Of a stretch of DNA of 9,501 nt, positions 6,418-9,501 are shown piece after piece. The position numbers and the translations under genes were made by a program. Position 1 is the stretch's first letter. The number at the start of each line of letters is the position of its first letter. Source of the stretch: Candidatus Zhuqueibacterota bacterium (lineage in GTDB: Bacteria > Zhuqueibacterota > Zhuqueibacteria > Residuimicrobiales > Krinioviventaceae); contig RQOI01000316.1 in assembly GCA_003854995.1 (NCBI GenBank), forward strand, positions 1 through 9,501, given 5' to 3'. The notes beneath the pieces are model-generated. The model did not search any database and was not told the DNA's origin. It saw nothing but the letters and a program-made list of their open reading frames with translations.

Positions 6418-7992
6418 TTAGGCCCTCTCTTTCATACCTTTCATCATCCAGCTTTTTGCCAGAACAAGAGCGACAGGTGATGCCATGGCGATCACTCCGT
6501 AGATGAGCCACATCTCTCCCGTCCTTTGCGCCAGGCCGCTATCCGGCTGCGGGATATAATGCGCGACAAAGTAGCCAGAATAGAGCGATGTGAGAACTTT
6601 GGTGAGAAACCATGGAAATTGCCCTATTCCCATATAGGCGCCGGTTTGCCCCTCAGGAGCGATCTCGGCCACCCACTGCAGGAAACGCGGCTGCCACATG
6701 GCCTCGCCAATCGACATGATGATGACATAGAGCAGAAATAACCAGGAAAGTGTCCCGAACGCCAGCAAAAAGGTTGGCAATGCCATGACAAATGTGCCGA
6801 TGATCATCATCCGATAGACGTTGGCGCGCACTGTCAAGCCCGCGATGATCGGGGTGATGATGAAGATGATCAACGGATTGATGTTGGAAAAGATCGCCCA
6901 ATAGTCCCCAACCCAACTGCCGACGAAGGCGCGCTTGAGATAGTACGGAATCGTCAGCCAATTATGGGCAAACAGCGTCTGCACAGGGATGAGGACAAAA
7001 ATGAAGAACATGAATCGCGCATCGCGAAACGGATGGTCTGGCCGGCGTCGCAGAAATTCCCAAATCGACAGGATGATGAGCAGGATGGTGAGAACAAGTG
7101 CCGGAATCAGATAATTCTTGCCGAGAGTCGATGCTTTGCCATAAATTACACTCGCGAGGGAGAGAATGGCCAAGACCGAAAAAATGATCAAACGGGTGTT
7201 GTTCACTCGTGGTCTTGCTGTTTTTTCCGGCGTTGCGGATTCGTTCGCCTGTTCAGGCTTTGTCTCGCGCCTGACGCGTTCAACCGCTTCCTGATCCACT
7301 CTTTTTGTCAATATGACCAGGCAGACAATTACCGCCACAACCGTTATCGCGGTGAAAGACCAAAAAACAGCGGTCAATCCGTTGGGGGGGAAAGTGCTTT
7401 CGTTGGCCTGGCGAGTGAAATCGGCGATATAGCCGGAGAAAAAAGCGCCGAGGTTCATGAGGGCGTACAATACCGCATAGCCCATCGACGCCGTCTTTGG
7501 ATCGGTGTATCTTTTGACTCCGGCGTACGCCGCGGGCTGGTACAGACCATAGGCGACGACCATGATCAGCAGTCCGACTGACATGGTGAGGAACATTGGC
7601 GAAGACAGTCCCGAGCCTGGCATGCTGCCGGAGAGGGACACGATCGCCCGGCCGCACGCCATGGCGCCGAGCGAGATGACGAGCGCATGGCGCACGCCGA
7701 TTCGATCGACCACAAATCCGAGCAGCAGCATGGCAAAGGTGATCCCGCCGGTGACCCCGCCGTAAACCCATCCGGCTTGCGGATCGGTTAGACCGACATT
7801 TTCGGAGCAATAATTGCCGAGAATTGTCAGGACGCCAAAATAGGCCAAGCCTTCCAGCACATAGGGTATATTGATGCCGGACAGGGCTTTGGGCGCCCGC
7901 AGAAAAGCCGACAGCGTTGTGCCGAGCTCTTTGAACGATTCGGAAATAACTCGGCCGATTTTTATGTCGCTGTTTTTTCTCGACTGCGTCAC
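6418..7992 (-). CDS. POT/PTR2-like MFS transporter
   Basis: Integral membrane protein of 524 residues with about 14 predicted helices: six at 44-229, a polar linker 230-265, then about eight more. This is the layout of bacterial proton-coupled oligopeptide transporters, which carry two extra helices between the halves. An MFS motif A-like loop DRIGVRH lies at 96-102. POT-like signatures in the second half are FSNINPLIIFIITP (368-381) and SIGEAMWQPRFLQWV (427-441), followed by AP and GAYMG (451-455). In helix 1 the POT ExxERFxYYG element is reduced to YVLEGLAYFG (44-53), so only one Glu (E47) remains and the Arg is Gly. The start is GTG 7992 with AAGGA six bases upstream, inside an AAGGAAGG run. 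A candidate promoter lies at 8026-8054, divergent from the exonuclease gene. Substrate cannot be assigned; di/tripeptide transport is a family-level guess weakened by the degenerate motif. Confidence 0.88.
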   Translation of the reverse strand: MTQSRKNSDIKIGRVISESFKELGTTLSAFLRAPKALSGINIPYVLEGLAYFGVLTILGNYCSENVGLTDPQAGWVYGGVTGGITFAMLLLGFVVDRIGVRHALVISLGAMACGRAIVSLSGSMPGSGLSSPMFLTMSVGLLIMVVAYGLYQPAAYAGVKRYTDPKTASMGYAVLYALMNLGAFFSGYIADFTRQANESTFPPNGLTAVFWSFTAITVVAVIVCLVILTKRVDQEAVERVRRETKPEQANESATPEKTARPRVNNTRLIIFSVLAILSLASVIYGKASTLGKNYLIPALVLTILLIILSIWEFLRRRPDHPFRDARFMFFIFVLIPVQTLFAHNWLTIPYYLKRAFVGSWVGDYWAIFSNINPLIIFIITPIIAGLTVRANVYRMMIIGTFVMALPTFLLAFGTLSWLFLLYVIIMSIGEAMWQPRFLQWVAEIAPEGQTGAYMGIGQFPWFLTKVLTSLYSGYFVAHYIPQPDSGLAQRTGEMWLIYGVIAMASPVALVLAKSWMMKGMKERA

Positions 7993-7998
7993 GATTCG

Positions 7999-8003
7999 TC
8001 CTT
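7999..8003 (-). promoter_or_regulatory. Ribosome binding site selecting the GTG start of the transporter
   Basis: On the minus strand AAGGA reads from 8003 to 7999, six bases before the GTG at 7992-7990. The sequence is part of a doubled AAGGAAGG run. No nearby ATG in frame is better placed, so a GTG start is supported. Confidence 0.7.
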
Positions 8004-8025
8004 CCTTCTCTAATTATCTCACATG

Positions 8026-8054
8026 AAAATAAGATTCTCCAGCAGATGAAGCAA
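8026..8054 (-). promoter_or_regulatory. Candidate sigma-70-type promoter for the MFS transporter
   Basis: Minus strand: TTGCTT (8054-8049) and TATTTT (8031-8026) are separated by exactly 17 bases. The -10 lies 33 bases before the GTG start, leaving room for the Shine-Dalgarno run. The hexamers match three and four of six consensus positions. An alternative -10, GATAAT (8018-8013), is paired with TGGAGA. Confidence 0.4.
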
Positions 8055-8067
8055 GTCTTTTTCATCT
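8044..8067. repeat. Inverted repeat over the transporter -35 region, possible operator
   Basis: AGATGAA at 8044-8050 and TTCATCT at 8061-8067 form a perfect 7-bp inverted repeat with a 10-base spacer. It covers the candidate -35 of the leftward transporter promoter. The spacing suits a dimeric regulator. Only the symmetry is seen; a regulator is inferred. Confidence 0.45.
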
Positions 8068-8081
8068 TTTCGATGCGAAAA
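8067..8081. repeat. Short perfect palindrome between the divergent promoters
   Basis: TTTTCG at 8067-8072 and CGAAAA at 8076-8081 are perfect inverted repeats around a 3-base ATG spacer. The element lies between the candidate -35 elements of the transporter (8049-8054) and of the exonuclease (8095-8100). It could be an operator. As a hairpin it is weak, and it has no terminator tail in a position that makes sense. Confidence 0.45.
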
Positions 8082-8094
8082 ATTGAAATTCCAT

Positions 8095-8123
8095 TTGCAG
8101 GTTTGCGGTCAATTTGTTATTAT
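8095..8123 (+). promoter_or_regulatory. Candidate sigma-70-type promoter for the exonuclease gene
   Basis: TTGCAG (8095-8100) and TATTAT (8118-8123) are separated by 17 bases. The -10 matches five of six consensus positions and the -35 three of six. Transcription would begin near 8130, giving a leader of about 18 bases that holds the ribosome site. Confidence 0.5.
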
Positions 8124-8135
8124 CGTCCTGCAGAA

Positions 8136-8141
8136 GAGGAG
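8136..8141 (+). promoter_or_regulatory. Ribosome binding site fixing the exonuclease start
   Basis: GAGGAG lies six bases before ATG 8148, an almost ideal Shine-Dalgarno site. The frame is open upstream to an ATG at 8046, but that codon lies inside the intergenic symmetry elements and ahead of the candidate promoter, so it is rejected as the start. Confidence 0.85.
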
Positions 8142-8147
8142 AATGAA

Positions 8148-8999
8148 ATGTCCATTGGCCAACAGGAAAGCTTGCCGTTCGCTGATGATGAACCATTGAG
8201 CGCCATCGAACTGGGACGACCACTCGTTTTTTTTGATCTGGAGACGACCGGCCTCGACCTGCAGATGGATCGGATCGTCCAATTTGCGTTTTTGCGCATA
8301 AATCTCGACCGATCGCAAGATGAGTGGAAAGAGATGATAAATCCCGGCATACCGATCCCGCCCGAGGCCGCGCGCGTGCATCACATCACGGATGAGATGG
8401 TGGCGGACAAACCGTTTTTAAAAGACTTTGCGCCGCTCATTCGCGACTTTTTGGCCGATTGCGACTTGTCCGGATTTAACATCATACGATTTGACATCCC
8501 GTTTCTACAGGCAGAGATGAAGCGCAATGGCTATCCTCTCGATCTGAAAGGGATGAAAATCGTCGATGCGCAGGTCATCTATCACAAGAACGAGCCGCGC
8601 GATTTGACGGCGGCCTATCGTTTCTATTGCGGCGGCGATCATGTCGAGGCACACGACGCCATGGGCGATGTGCGCGTGACTCTGCAAATTCTGGATGCAC
8701 AGCTGAAAAAATACAAACTGTCCAAAACATTGGCAGGCCTGCACGCGTACTGCATGCCGCGACCCGATCATCGTTTCGTCACGAGCGACAAAAAATTCGC
8801 CTGGAAAAACGACCAAGCAGTCTTGACCTTCGGCAAGCACAAAGGTAAGAGCTTGCCCTATCTGGTCGAGCACGAACGCGACTATCTGATCTGGATGCAA
8901 AACGGCGACTTTGCCGAGGAGACCAAAAATCTCATTGCCGATGCGTTGAACGGCATCTTTCCGCGCAGAGAGTCGGATAATGCAGAATCAAATGATTGA
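8148..8999 (+). CDS. DnaQ-family (DEDDh) 3'-5' exonuclease with ExoX-like C-terminal domain
   Basis: Protein of 283 residues expected to remove nucleotides from 3' ends of DNA (or RNA) in repair or processing. The exonuclease fold covers about 25-185. Exo I is FFDLETTGLD with D30 and E32. HHITDEM at 78-84 is the usual DnaQ loop. Exo II is SGFNIIRFDIPFL with D116. Exo III is AHDAMGDV with H169 and D174, making a complete DEDDh set. After a linker, the C-terminal part LTFGKHKGKSLPYL (226-239) and DYLIWMQ (245-251) resembles the small domain found at the C-terminus of exonuclease X-like proteins. No polymerase, BRCT or GIY-YIG domain is attached, so it is a free-standing nuclease rather than a fused DNA polymerase III epsilon subunit. 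It is divergent from the transporter, with a good promoter candidate and Shine-Dalgarno, and is followed by a bidirectional terminator. Its exact substrate is unknown. Confidence 0.92.
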   Translation: MSIGQQESLPFADDEPLSAIELGRPLVFFDLETTGLDLQMDRIVQFAFLRINLDRSQDEWKEMINPGIPIPPEAARVHHITDEMVADKPFLKDFAPLIRDFLADCDLSGFNIIRFDIPFLQAEMKRNGYPLDLKGMKIVDAQVIYHKNEPRDLTAAYRFYCGGDHVEAHDAMGDVRVTLQILDAQLKKYKLSKTLAGLHAYCMPRPDHRFVTSDKKFAWKNDQAVLTFGKHKGKSLPYLVEHERDYLIWMQNGDFAEETKNLIADALNGIFPRRESDNAESND

Positions 9000-9064
9000 A
9001 GCAGTTGGAAAAAAAGTGAGTGATGAAATAATGAGGAATGATCGATTCATATGATCTCTATCAC

Positions 9065-9092
9065 AAAAGCGACCCGAGGGTCGCTTTTTTTT
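9065..9092. terminator. Bidirectional intrinsic terminator between convergent genes
   Basis: AAAAGCGACC (9065-9074) pairs with GGTCGCTTTT (9079-9088) around a CGAG tetraloop, followed by an eight-T run (9085-9092) on the plus strand and AAAA upstream for the minus strand. It lies 65 bases after the exonuclease stop and 17 bases beyond the stop of the leftward membrane protein, so it probably serves both. Confidence 0.88.
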
Positions 9093-9108
9093 GCACGAGT
9101 GGTAAATG

Positions 9109-9501
9109 TCACTTTTGGCCGTCAGATCGCTCAATGCCCACCAGATCGTCATAGGCGATCGCCATCGCCGCAAAGCTCAACGGCACCGTGAAGATCAGCC
9201 CGATGCCGCACAAAAGCGCACCGACCAGATTGACCGCGCCCAGAACGATTGCAAAGACGATCATCTCGAACAAGTGCTCCATGACAACCTTTCGACTGGC
9301 CTCCATGGCCTGCCAGAAATCGTGCTTTTTCTCAACAATGAAGGCGGGCGCCAGGATGTACAACGCCCAGATGATGACTCCCGGAATGATACAAAATATA
9401 AAGCCGACGGCGGCAAAGAGTGTGATCAAGATATTGGACAACACCGCGGCGATGAAAAAGCTGAAACCCTTGGCGATATCGCCGATATTGATGTCTTTGC
9501 C
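9109..9501 (-). CDS. Integral membrane protein, DUF4013/DUF975-like, N-terminus beyond the window
   Basis: The reading frame is open through the right edge, and 130 C-terminal residues are visible. Hydrophobic helices occur at about 12-30, 32-52, 80-100 and 100-120 of the visible part. The pattern IIPGVIIWALYILAPAFIVEK followed by an amphipathic stretch (FWQAMEASRKVV) is typical of bacterial membrane proteins of the DUF4013, DUF975 and glycerophosphodiester phosphodiesterase membrane-domain type, where an I-P-G motif ends one helix and a conserved 'A...S' helix follows. The tail is polar (DDLVGIERSDGQK). A GTG at 9444 is in frame but lies within a hydrophobic helix and has codons of the same character upstream, so it is not the start. 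The function of these families is mostly unknown. The call is from remembered pattern, with no catalytic residues visible. Confidence 0.75.
   Translation of the reverse strand, partial: GKDINIGDIAKGFSFFIAAVLSNILITLFAAVGFIFCIIPGVIIWALYILAPAFIVEKKHDFWQAMEASRKVVMEHLFEMIVFAIVLGAVNLVGALLCGIGLIFTVPLSFAAMAIAYDDLVGIERSDGQK

Noticed and set aside
8046..8147. A 34-residue N-terminal extension of the exonuclease
   Set aside because: It overlaps the promoter and symmetry elements, and a near-ideal GAGGAG site precedes ATG 8148.
9031..9060. Repeated ATGATC and GATC words after the exonuclease stop
   Set aside because: The words are short, have imperfect symmetry and show no consistent spacing, so chance is the simpler explanation.
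1..9501. Search for a defence system, mobile element, CRISPR array, riboswitch or tRNA
   Set aside because: No repeats of the right size, no transposase or integrase motifs, no cloverleaf-like sequence and no nuclease or toxin clusters were seen. The single DnaQ-type nuclease sits in a housekeeping context.

Overview
This 9.5 kb window looks like ordinary chromosomal housekeeping DNA from a free-living bacterium of moderate GC content (a little over 50% by eye). It is densely coded, with Shine-Dalgarno sites before most genes and short intergenic gaps. No tRNA, rRNA, CRISPR array, insertion sequence, integrase or phage gene was seen. A type III glutamine synthetase of the kind common in Bacteroidota and relatives, and a putative lipoprotein with a loose lipobox, hint at an FCB-group or similar lineage. 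That placement is an inference and cannot be settled from this window.

Layout: the left half is read rightward. It begins inside a type I glutamine synthetase (glnA, 5' end cut by the window edge), closed by a strong intrinsic terminator. A separate AT-rich leader follows, then a complete type III glutamine synthetase (glnN). Next come a PlsC-type acyltransferase and, overlapping or abutting it, a hotdog-fold acyl-CoA thioesterase. A terminator oriented for the opposite strand marks the convergent junction at about 4.91 kb.

The middle is read leftward. In transcription order it holds a 14-helix POT-like MFS transporter, a putative lipoprotein of unknown function and a small four-helix membrane protein of unknown function. 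The transporter is divergent from a rightward DnaQ/ExoX-type 3'-5' exonuclease. The shared roughly 155-base intergenic region has a candidate promoter for each direction and two inverted-repeat elements between or over them. A bidirectional terminator at about 9.08 kb separates the exonuclease from a convergent, truncated membrane protein at the right edge.

Functionally, the two glutamine synthetases form a nitrogen-assimilation locus with two unrelated-length versions of the same enzyme. The acyltransferase and thioesterase are probably a lipid or acyl-chain metabolism pair. The transporter, lipoprotein and small membrane protein may be one envelope-related transcription unit. I found no convincing undescribed system. 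The points most worth a second look are the divergent regulatory region, the degenerate proton-coupling motif of the POT-like transporter, the altered catalytic motifs of the acyltransferase, and the unknown lipoprotein.
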